Shown here: positions 24,173 to 35,831 of the stretch, in pieces
Layout of the letters: each line of letters begins with the position of its first letter
How positions within the stretch are numbered: position 1 is the first letter of the stretch
DNA from: Kalaharituber pfeilii
Lineage: Eukaryota; Ascomycota; Pezizomycetes; Pezizales; Pezizaceae
NCBI GenBank assembly: GCA_015179045.1
Contig: WHUZ01000011.1
Span: 558,001 to 622,000, forward strand
Length of the DNA: 64,000 bases
Direction of reading: 5' to 3'
The notes under the pieces: model-generated
The model's input: only the letters and a program-made list of their open reading frames with translations
Told to the model about the DNA's origin: nothing
Databases searched by the model: none
Made by a program: the position numbers and the translations under genes

Positions 24173-27100
24173 CTAGAACTCCCAGTCCGCATCAGCAGAC
24201 TCAATTGCCCACTTAAACTTCTCGCGCAATGTCTTTGGGAAAACTCGCTCTAATGGAACGCCAAACTTCTTACAGAACATGACAGTTAATCTCGGGTCAA
24301 TATAATTCTAGATGGCATCGTTATGGTTAGCTCAATATAGAATCCTATTAAATGATACTTTGAACTCACGATTTTGGAAGTGCCCAGTGCAACTGTCTTA
24401 TTGTCTTCTTTATCTTGCTTCAGAATTTGGAGTGATTCAATCCTCTCGTCCAGCTTCTTGATGCTAGCTTCCAGTTTCTCGACACTTGGATTCTTTCCTT
24501 CAGGGTCGACCTTTCCAGTCTTGTTCTCGTGTTTGAATTTCTTCGCGAGAGCATCCGCTTCTTCCAACCTTTCCTTCAGAACACTTGGTTTTAACTCCTT
24601 CTCACCATCTGCAACTAGCTTCTCGTTGTCCTTCTTGAATTTTTTCTCTATTTTCTCACGTTCTTGTTGAACTAACCATTCCTGGTGTTCCTTGATCCAT
24701 TCCTCGTCAAGGTCGAGGTCCGGAGCAAAGAAATCTGGATCCTTCTTCTTGAGCTTTGGCTCCAGAGCCAGCATCATCTTCTTGAACCGCATCTTTTGGT
24801 ACTTCAAGCTGTTCAGTTTGTTTTCTGTCTTTTCCATGGAAGACTCATGGCCCCTCGTCACCGTTCTCTGATGGTTACAAAGAATAGCGACTGTTCGATT
24901 TGCAGCGTTATATTTCATGACCTTCTCTGCAACAGTACCAGTGTTCTCTAGCTTTGCCAACTCCTGTTGCATAGTCCAAGAAGCATTGTAGGTACGGAAC
25001 ACCTTTGCGCTGAGGCCAGGCATGTAAGACTGGAGGTGTTTGTTGAGATCGGCGGTCTATTTTGTTAGTACACAAGAACTAGAAGGAATTAAAAATAAAA
25101 GTCTGCGATGTTTACCTGGACACGGTCAAAGAGTTTATCACCAGGTCCTTTTGGTTCTTTTTTGAAGATTTTCAAATTCTTGAACACTTGAGGGTCGACC
25201 TCGAACTTGTTGTAAAACCGGATGGAGTCTTTACCGAGGAAATCAAAGATAACATGATTTGGTGGCTCCAAGGTGACATGTTCATAACGCAGAGAGCAAC
25301 AGCCCACTGTATCTGCTTCTTCCTCACCCTTTTCGTTACCAGCTCTAAGAGCGAAAACATCAATCAGATACATCGCTGTTGCACGCTGTCGCACTTCCAT
25401 AAGCTTGTCTCTTAATTCCTTTCTATAATCCTTTCGAATACGATCAATGTGTTTCTAATCCGGCAAGATTAGTTAGTGAAGTCCACAGCACGAAGACAAT
25501 TGAGTCTTTACCTTCAATTCTCTCGCCTTCTCGAACTTCTTGTAGTCACTCATGCCTTTTACTGAGGAAGTAGCTGCTAACATAACGTACTTGATGTTGC
25601 CATTGATATTTTCTTTCCAGGTTGCTAGCCATGTTACAGTTGGATCGTGAACTACCTGCTGCCACTTGTGCCCTGGGGGAGGCTCAGGTACTTTCGCGCC
25701 TTCTCCAATATTTATAGTCACCTGTTCGGGCTGTACCCGTCTCTTCACCCGCCCTGTCTTTGGATGCTCACCACGCCCTCTGAAAAGTGCGGGAGGTTCG
25801 ATCCTAAAGTTTCCAACCTTCTCCTTACGTCCATCAAGATAGCACCATTGATAGGGCTCTTCTTGTTTCTCTTTCTCAAGCTTAAGAGCCTTCTTCTCAG
25901 CAGCACTCATGTTCTTCTTCTCATTTCGTTTCGCCTCGTAGTAATTGAAGATATCACTGAAGTCACATTTTTCGAATTCTTTTATCTCAATTTTCTAAAC
26001 CAAAGATGTCAGTAGGATTGCATTAAGGGTATAGAAAATAGTAGTCACCTTTCCAGCAAGGTTCCGAGCGCCCCCATGCTGCTTGAGGACAGCCTGAAAG
26101 TCCTTAAAGAAATTGGCACAGAATCGAGGATTCTCTATATGCTGTGTGGAATTCAACATTGTCCCAAAGAATCCCGCTACTTCCTCGGCTTCTGAAGGGA
26201 GGACCACCGCGTTATTATCGTAACGTAGCTTGACGTGCTCAGGTAGAGGTTCATATGGTGGTGGAAAAACGACGCCATTGTGTTCGAGTGTCTTCCACTT
26301 GATTGTGCCATCATTCTCCTGCTGTTCCCACCATTTGAACTCCTCGTCCTCATCGTCTTGCTCCTGCTCTTCCTCCTCTTGAGGAGTCTCTTCCTTCTTC
26401 ACTTTCACCTTCTTTGGAGCAGTTTTCTTCCCGTCTGCCTTGCCTGCCGTTTTCTTCGTCTGTGCAGATGCCTTTTGAGCCTTGCCCTTCTTTGCGAGTG
26501 GTTCATCGTCAGACACCTCTTTCTTAACCCCATTGGACTTTTTGGCAACTTTCTTGGCTTGAAGTGGTACGTCGCTGTCGGATTCAGCTTCTTCCTTTTT
26601 AACTTTCCTTTTCGCTGAAGCAGCAGGCTTTTTAGTTTCTTCTTGACGTAGCTTTTTAGCTGTCTCTTCAGCCTTCTTCTCAATAGCTTTCTTCGTTGCA
26701 GCCAGCTTCTTTGCTACCAGTGGTTGATCTGAGTCGGATGAGCTTCCATCTTTTTTAGCAGGCACAGTAACGGTCTTTGAGATGTGACGCTTTGTAGCTG
26801 GCCTCTTCTTCGCTAAGGGAACGTCGTCACCCTCATCGGATTCAGCCTGTTTAGTCGCTTTGCCATTTGTTGCAACCTTTTGTCGTTTACCCTATTCACA
26901 ATTAGAGAACATTGCGACAACAGTAATACATCATCACTTACCTTTGGCACAAGCTCCTCGTCACTGTCCTCTTCCTTGATTACAGGCTTTCTTGCCTTCC
27001 GCTTGCCGCGAGCTTGCACGGGAGACTCGTCTTTAATGCTACCATTGATTGCAGGGATACCGTCAACATCTATATCCATTTGCTCTTCATCCATTTGCCG

Positions 27101-27547
27101 ATCGACGGCTTCGGAGATGATGTCGGGGAGAACAGCCGAGTTCTTCGCGGCTGTACCTGCAAGCATGTATAATAGTTAGACTCTAAGTAACTTCAATATA
27201 TACTGATGCTCTCTAATCCCCACTGAAAGTCTCTATCACAGCAAATGCCCTCCTTAGGGAAGAATTGATTGAATGAACAATTGAATCAAATTGTGATAAT
27301 GGGAAAGAAAGAAAAGGGAACTGGGAAAGAAAGAAAAGGGAAAAAGGGACAGAAGGAATGTAAGCAGCATGAGCAGATCTCAATACTGAGACGTCCTACG
27401 CGCGAAACTCAAAGTTATGGCCTAAGAGGCAAATACGAAGAGGAGGAACGCGAAGAGAAGAGACCGTAAGAACTGGAAAGTGCACTTACCATTAGTGCGA
27501 TGGCCATTTCTGGCGAGCGGCTTGTCGTCATCAGATGAGGAAGACAT
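24173..27547 (-). CDS. TOP1: DNA topoisomerase I (type IB)
   Basis: This enzyme relaxes supercoils in the nucleus by nicking one strand through a 3'-phosphotyrosine. Exons 27490-27547, 26942-27156, 26049-26891, 25512-25994, 25116-25454, 24370-25056 and 24173-24307 give 919 residues. [16 protein letters not shown] matches the usual fungal start. Residues up to about 275 are Lys/Glu/Asp-rich and disordered, with nuclear-localisation-like clusters. The core begins near residue 278 (KWWEQQ). All catalytic landmarks are present: Arg in RAGNEK, Lys in [10 protein letters not shown], Arg in VFRTYNAS, His in ILCNHQRT, and the nucleophile Y877 in [15 protein letters not shown] long charged linker precedes the last exon. 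Intron 1 is unusually long (333 nt); the others are 50-62 nt. An unusual lysine-rich open region lies just upstream. Confidence 0.97.
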
Positions 27548-27552
27548 CCTTT

Positions 27553-27803
27553 GCTTCTTTTTCTTCTTCCCCTTCTTGTTCTTCTTCTTTTTGAATTTTT
27601 TGGGTTCGGGGATGCTTGACTGGGTTCGGGGATTGGTTGCTTATTGACTTGCTTTTCTTCCTCCTCCTTAGCTGCCAGCTTCTTTTTCTTCTTCCCCTTC
27701 TTGTTCTTCTTCTTTTTGAATTTTTTGGGCTCGGGGGATGCTAGATTGGGTTCGGGGATTGGTTGCTTATTGACTTGCTTTTCTTCCTCCTCCTTAGCTA
27801 CCA
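27553..27803 (-). repeat. 126-bp tandem duplication in the TOP1 leader
   Basis: Two near-identical units occupy 27553-27677 (125 bp) and 27678-27803 (126 bp). Read on the minus strand they encode Lys-rich text (KKLVAKEEEEKQVNKQPIPE). The upstream unit is exactly 42 codons. The unit next to the TOP1 start lacks one base, GGGG at 27608-27611 against GGGGG in the other unit, and this throws the upstream open frame out of phase with TOP1. Confidence 0.85.
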
Positions 27804-28490
27804 GCTTCTTTTTCTTCTTCTTCTTCCCCTTCTTTTTCTTTTTCTTCTTTTTTTGTGGCTTGAGAGATGGTAATGCAGGAGGAGTAGATGCTTTTACAGA
27901 GGATTCTGGCCGATATAGGGGCGGGAGGAATGTTGAGATTCCGTCAAGGCGGGACGAGGCACTAGAGATGGAAGTCGACGATGTTGAATATCGGCAGAAT
28001 TTAGGCGTCGGGGGCTGTAGACGCGAGGCCCTTAGTGGTAAGGGCCGAGTTTGGGAATAGAGTGCCGGTAAGCGTGACGAGAGAGCGTAGAAACACTTGA
28101 AGCTACCGAGTGTGCAGCTTGCTGGTCCGCCGCCCAGGAGCGGGCGAGGTGATGGTCGTGACAGGCAGCTGCGTGTCGAGGCGATGCTCGAGCGGATGGG
28201 GGTGAGGTGCGTTGCGGTCCTGGGGATCGCGAAAAGCGGCGCCAGCGGCAGGGCGAAGGAGGAAGGAGTGAGAGGCGACAGGAGTGAGAGGGGTGCCTGA
28301 CGGTGTCTGCCGTCGCACCAGTTAAATACAGCGTTGATGTTGGCTAGCGAGACCCCGGCCGGGCGCACGATGGGGCTGGGCCTGGCGGAAGCGGACGAAC
28401 GACGTGTGGGGGGGGTGAGGGCGGACGCAGCGCGAGCGGGCTGCAGGAGGGATTCAGGCGGGCTTGCACAGGCGGGCTTGAATATCTTCT
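27804..28490 (-). other. open lysine-rich then Ser/Pro/Arg-rich frame upstream of TOP1
   Basis: The minus-strand frame is open from about 28485 to the TOP1 start region. The part nearest TOP1 is a poly-Lys stretch. Farther up it is Ser/Pro/Arg-rich and almost free of acidic residues (PTPKFCRYSTSSTSISSASS). No in-frame ATG is found. It is most simply the transcribed leader and promoter island of TOP1; a coding extension would need an upstream exon or a non-AUG start. Confidence 0.4.
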
Positions 28491-28559
28491 TCTACGGCCG
28501 CAGCGGCCAGCGGCCTTTCTCGGTGCTGCGTGTGCGGTGCGGGCGCCCGGGGGTGAGCG

Positions 28560-28715
28560 GCGCTGGCTGGGGGAGGGGGGGGCGGCGGCGGCGGGACGGC
28601 TCCAGGGAAAGTGCGCAGGCAGGGACGGGGGACTGCGCGGGCCCGGGGCGGGTGGGCGGAGGGCGGCGGGGGCAGCGGGGCAGCGGGGCAGCGGGGCAGC
28701 GGGGCAGCGGGGCGC
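28560..28715. repeat. GC-rich tract with GGGGCAGC repeats
   Basis: Five near-perfect GGGGCAGC units at about 28674-28714 lie inside a CpG-rich tract. It probably belongs to the TOP1 promoter region. Confidence 0.6.
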
Positions 28716-31394
28716 GAGGGCGGGGAGGGGCCGAAGGGCTCAGGTGTGCAATTGGGGGTTGGGGATTGGGGGAGAGGACTGGGCGAGGGCTCTGCGGTAT
28801 CGGGGCGGGCGAGAACGATAGAACGGACAGGCTCTGAGCAGCCGGGCGGCAGACGGAGGAGAGAGGCCGCGGTCCGCCCAGCACCGCTTGCGCGCTACAC
28901 GCTGGCCCCGGGAGCATAGCACGATGCTGCACGGCGTGCCTCTGTTGCGGAAAAGTTTTTCTTTCACAGATTTTTTTGCCCCGTTTTGCCCGCTTCAGTG
29001 TTAGCGCATGTAAACAAGCACAGTCTGCCTGTATACAAACACAGGTCACGGGACTAGACACTACTTGCGGCTGTAAACCACCCGGAGCAGCTCACTACGT
29101 GCCCCGCTGTTGGAGAACGTGAACCACGGCGCAAAATCCCCGAATGAAGCAGCCTGACCGAACCTGACTGGCCAATGAGCACAGCATGCGCACGAGGCAG
29201 CGCAAGCACCAAGCGTAGTACAGTATGATACACCTTCCACCGAGACTGATGTTGCACTGGCACCGTTCGCACCCCCCCGTTAACCTTACATAGTGGCACC
29301 GTCAGTGAGTATAAATAGGCTAGTACAACTCGACTTTGCGACGGTTACCAGCCTGAAGAAGTAGGGTGCACATCTTGCCTATTTCGCCCCCACCCCTCAT
29401 GTTACTCCACCCAGTCGACCCGAGCCCTCCAACCGTAAGCTATGTCGATATCAACTACAGTACAGTACGTTGTAAATGCGGATTGAACCAGTCTATATGC
29501 ACCTCAAGTACATAATCTAATCGCTTGGGACTACTTAAACTAAGTGAGCGTGCGGTAACCCCCATGCCTTCTTTCATGTCCCATCCCCTTGGGTGATGAG
29601 CTTAATGATTAGAATCGATTACCACGGAAACGAGTTTCAGCCTCTCTAGGAAGCCTTTCATTTTGGCCCGTATTGTGTATTTTCGATTGGTATGAAAGCT
29701 TCGTCCTAACAATCTCGAACCGTCGCCCTAACCCTGATCTTACAAAATCTGCTTGCAACTACCAAGAAGTATCGTGAGAAAGGGCGCAACACTGGGAGTG
29801 TGACTAGTTGTATTGAAGGTCATGACAAGGCGAAATATACTCACGGAGTACTTCCTATTCTACGAGTCAAACGAAAGAGAATCGAGATAAGAAGGGGAAA
29901 GAAAAAGAAGACTAAAAACGGGACAATTAAAAATGAGAAAAGGAAAATTCCCTCTCTCGAAGCACTGCTCAATCCACGACGAGGCCTACGAGCGTAGCAA
30001 AATCCCTATTCTAGGTTGGACAGCGTGTTTGGAGCGTCCTATATCCCCTTGGGTCTATTTCTCGGCTTTGGATTTCGTTTTTGCAAAGTTCTTCAGAGCC
30101 CATAACATAACCGATGCCAATCCGCTACTTGATATTTTCATGCTTGTAATATCATACCTACTACTGATGATACTGCAGACATCAATTGGACTTGCCATTT
30201 CATCAGCTAGAATTCGGATTTGAGCCCATCGAGATTTTCCCCCAGTTCCCTAGCGTTGGTAGAAAAACTTTCATTCCAAATCCCTGGTCTTTGTAAGGTC
30301 AAGGAATTTGATATCATTTAAGCCTTTGCCTAAATCCGTAGTACCTTGGCCTAAATCCTACCAAGTGTTAGTATTTATCAATTATATAATGAATACGAAT
30401 TCAACCGTATTTTAGTAGTCAGCCTCTTACTGCTTTGCTACTGCAACTGGGATAACTTACCCTGAAGTCATTTCCGTCGTGAGTATCTCTTGATTATTCT
30501 AGATTCATCCTTAGTAGACTCTTTACTCGCTCGAAGGACAAGCTCTCATTAGAGGGCCCAAAGGTCGCGGTGATATGACGGCTAACAGCGCTCTGGACGA
30601 TTGCAGGTGCAGTGGTTTAAATGACTGCAGGAGTAGTGCTCTGAAGTACAAGGGCCCTACAACAGGTCAAGAGTTGAAGTATGTTATTTTTCGAACTTAA
30701 GTATGATCGTACTATTCCCGTGCCATGTGAAGGAGCCAAAGCCTCCTCAGCTAGAAATACCTTAGCATTTACAAGTAGTCAGCAACTACTGGATTAGGTA
30801 TTCATACTGGTCAATAACAAATTTAAGTACCCTACAGAGTATTTACTGCATTTTAGGAATATATTAAGGGGCTTACTGTGGAGCTATACGATCTGCTGCC
30901 AGTGGAAGTACAGAGGATGTGCATTTTTTACTTTGTGAACAAGTAGGGAGGGAATCGAAATAATTACTAACTTGCTTAAATATTGCTGCAGAATATTGCT
31001 GCAGAATATTGCTGCAGGATCATAATCATGCAAAATTGTACCAGTAGCTTATTCTCATCCTAAGATAAGTGCTGCTGGCTCTGGCAAAGAAATTCTCGTG
31101 CTGGTAGCAACGTTACACCTGTGGCATACAATCGGGAAAGTCGGCATATTGCATACGGAGGGGGCGGGTGGTGCTTGGCCCGTAGCCAAGTGCATGCACA
31201 TCCACACTTAACATCCATTGCATATGCATTTGCATTGCAGCAGGCATTTGCATAAGAAACCTCATTATGCAGCTCAGGATTTTGGCCTGTGATTGCCCGA
31301 TCTCAGTTTCAGCTGCGCGGCCATCCATCCCCATCCATCCATCTTCCTTCACGATACCTTGAGCTCTGTGCATTTCACAGACGAGACTCACAAA
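28716..31394. other. intergenic stretch between TOP1 and the CBS gene
   Basis: The first 400 bases are GC-rich. The rest is unremarkable apart from three tandem 13-bp units AATATTGCTGCAG at about 30980-31018 and a CCAT-rich repeat (CCATCCATCCCCATCCATCC) just before the CBS gene. No gene is supported. Confidence 0.4.
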
Positions 31395-32005
31395 ATGTCC
31401 GTCGCCGCACCAATTGCGCATGTGCCCTCGGGCTCAATACCTGGGGTTCCCCAGCCGACGCCCACTGCGAATCTGCCAAAGAAATCGCTTGCTGCAAAGT
31501 ACCGCGGGTATAGCTACCCCCACTTGCCTTCCTTGCACCATCTCCTCTCACATTTGGATGTAACCCAGCTGACTCTGAACCAACAACTTCAACACAGGCT
31601 ACAATCGAAGACCTCGATCTTGCGCCGGCTCTTTCGATCACGCCTGAAACTTCAATAGCTACTGCGCTCGCTTTGTCCTATGACCGGGATTACTCTCAGT
31701 TGACAGTAGTCTCCGCAAAAACTCGCTCGCTCTTGGGCTACCTCGACGTCGAAAAGATCAAGAACCTGCTCAGATCCGGCACGATATCCGACAGCGATGA
31801 GGTGAAAAAGGCAATGAATCGCTTCCGGAGGAAGGGGAAGGTGTATAAGGTGATCACGCCCGATACCCCGCTGGAGGAACTAGATGAATTCCTCAGCGAG
31901 GACGGCAGGGAGTTTGCGGTGGTGACGGATGAAAAGCGGAGGTTCGTGCTGGGGGTTGCGACAAGGCAAGACTTGGAAAACTTTGCCACCAGAAGGCCTG
32001 ATTAA
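31395..32005 (+). CDS. CBS-domain protein (one-base lesion at its splice junction)
   Basis: A small soluble fungal protein with paired CBS motifs, a module that usually binds adenine nucleotides; the partner is unknown. Exon 1 from the ATG at 31395 is Pro/Ala-rich and ends LAAKYR. Exon 2 from 31598 reads ATIEDLDLAPALSITPETSI and continues through MNRFRRKGKVYKVITPDTPL to FVLGVATRQDLENFATRRPD, matching family text KYRGATIEDLD that I remember. The visible intron (GTATAG at 31508 to CACAG at 31597) is 90 nt and leaves the second exon out of frame by one base. One additional G in the GGG at 31506-31508 would repair it. The protein would have about 175 residues. ALG12 starts 355 bp downstream on the same strand. 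Confidence 0.75.
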
Positions 32006-32359
32006 GGAGAAAGGGAGGGGCTGCTGAGCGTTATCGCGTTTTACCAAATGCTTTTTTACGTAGTAGAGAAATGTTACAAGTCAAGACAGCTTGATGAAGC
32101 TCATATTGAAGCGCCAATTTCTATATGCAAAGTTGGGTACAAATGTGAGAGTATACACAAGCCGTGCGTGATGTGAAGGCCGTCTCCCTATTCCGCCCTC
32201 CGACTCCGGTCTTGTAGTGCTCAGATCGTATGAGGCTCAGCGAGACGCTTTTCCAACGCTGACGTGGAGGCGATCGCGGCTGCAGCTGTGTCGCGAGCGA
32301 AGCACTCAACAGCACTCCGGCACCTACTCGCATCGCGTAACCCCGCCCAGCACCAAGCA

Positions 32360-34312
32360 ATGGCTCTCTCAGGTCCCGTCACAAATGCCCCTCTTGCGTC
32401 GCAGCTGAACGGGTGGCTAATTCCGTGCTTGCAGACCATGCTCTGTCGCTGCTCATCCCGACGCTAATTCTAACGCATCTGCTGGTGGCCCCATACTCAA
32501 AGGTTGAGGAGTCCTTCAGCCTCCAAGCTGCCCATGATATCCTCCGCTATGGAATACAGGCGGGCGACTTCCTCAGGGCATACTACGACCACTTTGAGTT
32601 TCCAGGAGCCGTCCCCCGGTCTTTCGTGGGGGCATTGATTCTGGCAGGCATGTCAAAGCCGTTTGTTGCTCTATTCGGTGGAGTGGTGAATGAGCAAGTC
32701 ATCGGTATCCCACTTCCAATTGTACGTCTCTCTATGCTCCAGCTAACGGGTGCTCTCAGTGCGTGGTGTGCTAGGCCTATTGAACTCACTTGCGCTCACG
32801 TACTACGGACGGGTCGCGCGAAAGGCATTCGGCAGAGGCATTGGCAACTGGTACCTTATTCTTCAGAGCTCCCAGTTCCATATCCTCTTCTATGCCTCCC
32901 GGACTCTCCCCAACATGTTCGCCTTCGCATTCAGTTAGTCCCCCCTCCCCACCTCCCCTCTTGACTCTCATGCTCAACACACTTCACCAGCGACCATTGC
33001 CCTTGCTCAATTCCTCTCCTACCCCGCCCAGACTACTCAATCCTCCTACCGCCGCCAGCGCCTCGGTATCTATATTCTCACCTTCACCGGCATCATCTTT
33101 CGGTCCGAGATTGCTCTCCTGCTCGGCACCCACGTCGCCCTCTATCTCTTTCAACGGCGGACCTCCCTAACCAAGGTTGTCATCCCAGCCGGCCTCACCG
33201 GTGCCTTCATCGGCCTCGCCATCACTCTTACCATTGACTCCTATTTTTGGCAAACATACTCTCATACACCACCCCCGTTCTCCACGCCCATCCTCACCCA
33301 ACAGCTCGGCCTCATCTGGCCGGAACTCAGTGCATTCTACTTCAACGCCATCCAGGGCTCCGCGAGTGAATGGGGCGTTAACCCATGGCATTATTACTTC
33401 ACCAACTCCATTCCTAAGCTCCTCATGAACCCATTTGCGCTCCTATTCCTCCTCCCAATTGCTCTGGCCCACCCCGCATCACGGCACCCCGCCGCCCTAA
33501 TCCTCACGCCGGTACTCAGCTTTGTAACGGGCTATTCGAGCCTCCCACACAAGGAGTGGAGGTTCATAGTCTACATCGTCCCCCATCTCAACTTGGTTGC
33601 AGCAATGGGCGCGCATTGGATATGGATCCGGAGAGCCAAGTCAATAGCATACTCTATCCTCACACTTGCTTTGGTCGGGTCGGTTGCGGCCACGTTCGCA
33701 GCCAGTCTGCTAATGCTGGGTATCTCAGCGCAAAATTACCCCGGCGGTGAAGCGCTCTCAAGACTCCATCGCCATCTTCCATCCCACATGGATGCAAAGA
33801 GCAAGGTTACGATCCATCTCGACGTACCTGTGTGCATGACCGGCGCTACGCGCTTCCTCCAAGACCACCCACTATACCCGGCCTCCCCTGCGCGCACTGA
33901 AGAGGAGATATCCTCCGCCTTGAGATCTCCGGCCCTCCGCTTCGACAAAACCGAATCTCATACACTCCTCTCCCAGCCCTCGTTCTGGGACCGCATGGAC
34001 TGGCTTCTGTCTTCCGTTCCCCCCGCACAGGTGCCCAGTACCGGGAACAGTACAGAGGCATGGGAAGTAGTGGATGTGGTGCGTGGCCTCGGCCAGGTCA
34101 GGTTGTATAGGCCTGGGGAGGAGACGCAGGCGGTGGAGGTTGGGGACGGACAATTAGGAAAGTTGTGGAAGGTGGTTGAGGGAGTGGGAAGGAAGGTGAC
34201 GAGGGGATGGTGGGTGGGGATTGAAATGGAGGAGAAGGTGTGGGTGTTAAAGAGGAGGAGGCAGTGGGCGAGGGGGGTAGGAAAGGTGGAGGCAGAAGTG
34301 GATTCGAGGTAG
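32360..34312 (+). CDS. ALG12: ALG12, dolichyl-P-Man:Man7GlcNAc2-PP-dolichol alpha-1,6-mannosyltransferase
   Basis: This ER-membrane GT22 enzyme adds the eighth mannose to the lipid-linked N-glycan precursor, using dolichol-phosphate-mannose. Exons 32360-32372, 32435-32704, 32760-32933 and 32991-34312 give 592 residues. The first exon is only 13 nt with a weak donor (GTCCCG), but it yields MALSDHALSLL, in line with the family start. The luminal loop carries the conserved YSKVEESFSLQAAHD, and QVIVRGVLGLLNSLAL spans intron 2. Several hydrophobic spans follow, and the GT22 motif HKEWRF lies at about 339-344. The C-terminal part is longer and more basic than I expect (KRRRQWARGVGK). I chose 55-57 nt introns with GCTAAC or TTGACT branch sites. 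Confidence 0.9.
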
Positions 34313-35250
34313 AGTGGTGTAGGATTAGTCTGGTTGCAACCAGACTAGTGTAGGATGTAGGATGTAGGGATTCAACGGGGGAAGGATGAAATCAACTAAA
34401 CAAATTCATATCAGTGAGATTCTTCTCTGGTGGGAAGCGAGTAACGTTAATGCATGTCTATATACATGTGTCTATTCGTAATCCGGTCAAATGAACATCA
34501 AGTATTTCGTATATCTAGCAAGCCTCACACATATATATATATGAAGCACATACCTCGCCTTATCCTTTCTTACATGAGGAGTAAAGGATGAGGGGGGTGG
34601 GGGAGGGGCGTGCATTACAATAAAATTCATATACTCAATACTTACGAGTATATATACGCTCTACACAAAAAACTTGAGGGATTGTTTGGTTTTTCCCTAA
34701 CTTCAAACGTGCATAACGTTAACACGAGACCCTGTTTCTGGTATTTGCAATTGCATTCTGGGGAGAGGGGGGGGGGTAAGTAAGATCTCTATTGGATCGA
34801 TACGTTTGATTTCAGGAAGTTTGATTTTTTTGAAAGCTAAAGGAAATATTATATCGACGTAAACTTTCTTATGGGGAGGAAAAAAAAGGATATTGAAATA
34901 TAAAAAATAAAAATAAAAAAGGGGGGGAAACGTTTACCAATAAACCCGTCAAGATCCGAAAATAAATAAATAAATATATTTGTAGGATAAAAATCTCTAT
35001 ACGTTTAACATACACACTTCCCAGTGTAGACATTATTTAAGTACAGTACAAAACAAGAGAAAGAAAGAAGGAAAGATATCATAAGAAAATCACCCTTGTC
35101 TTTCTTCGCCAATTTTTGCAATCCTCCTCCTTCCGTGTCTTCCACTCCAAACATACACGCCACGAACCACATTTACCTGGTAAATGTCGAAGTAGTGGTA
35201 GATGTAAAGTCGAGGTAACCAGTAACCAGGGTAACCTATTTCCCTAACCG

Positions 35251-35286
<36 letters not shown>

Positions 35287-35831
35287 AAAAACTCCGCGAC
35301 CGATTTATAATCTTATATACCCCCATATCCGTCCGGATCCAATGCAGGGAAAACAGACAAGAATACCAGAAGAAAACTATTTGCTGCTACAACCGCACAA
35401 GAACCGGACAGTCCAATATATTAAATGTTGAGTCGATGAAGATGAAAAGGAATGAAACAGACCCCCAGCCGTTCAATCACCAAGCAATTCGAAAAAAAAC
35501 TTTTTTTTTGTCCTTATTTTGGTGTTTTTTTGATGTTGAGCTTCCTGTAAGATAGATGCTCAGGTACTAAGCCACACACACCAAATAGCCCCCAATAAAC
35601 GGTAGGTATGAATTTCATATAAAAGCTCTCGCTGACATAGGCAAGGCAAATGAGTCACTGCCATGCGGGGCGGAGGGTATTGGAGTACAGTAAAATCACG
35701 AGTAGCAGATAAAAACACATCCGGGAAGAGAAAAACGACAAGAATGGTACACACAATGCAGATGGTTGATACAGGATTATCCGGGAAGCAATGTCAACAG
35801 AGGGTGAGAGTAAGAGAGAGAAAGGTTGCGT
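34313..35831. other. convergent intergenic stretch
   Basis: This separates the 3' ends of ALG12 and the next gene. It is AT-rich, with a run of 34 A at 35251-35284 and several shorter A or G runs. No gene is seen. Confidence 0.5.

Noticed and set aside
27644..28060. Plus-strand Phe/Ser-rich frame opposite the TOP1 leader
   Set aside because: It is the complement of the lysine-rich AAG repeats; poly-Phe text of this kind is not a protein domain.
28334..29061. Several Gly/Arg- or Pro-rich frames of 100-190 codons on both strands
   Set aside because: They come from the GGGGCAGC and CpG-rich tract upstream of TOP1; no start context, splice signals or family support.
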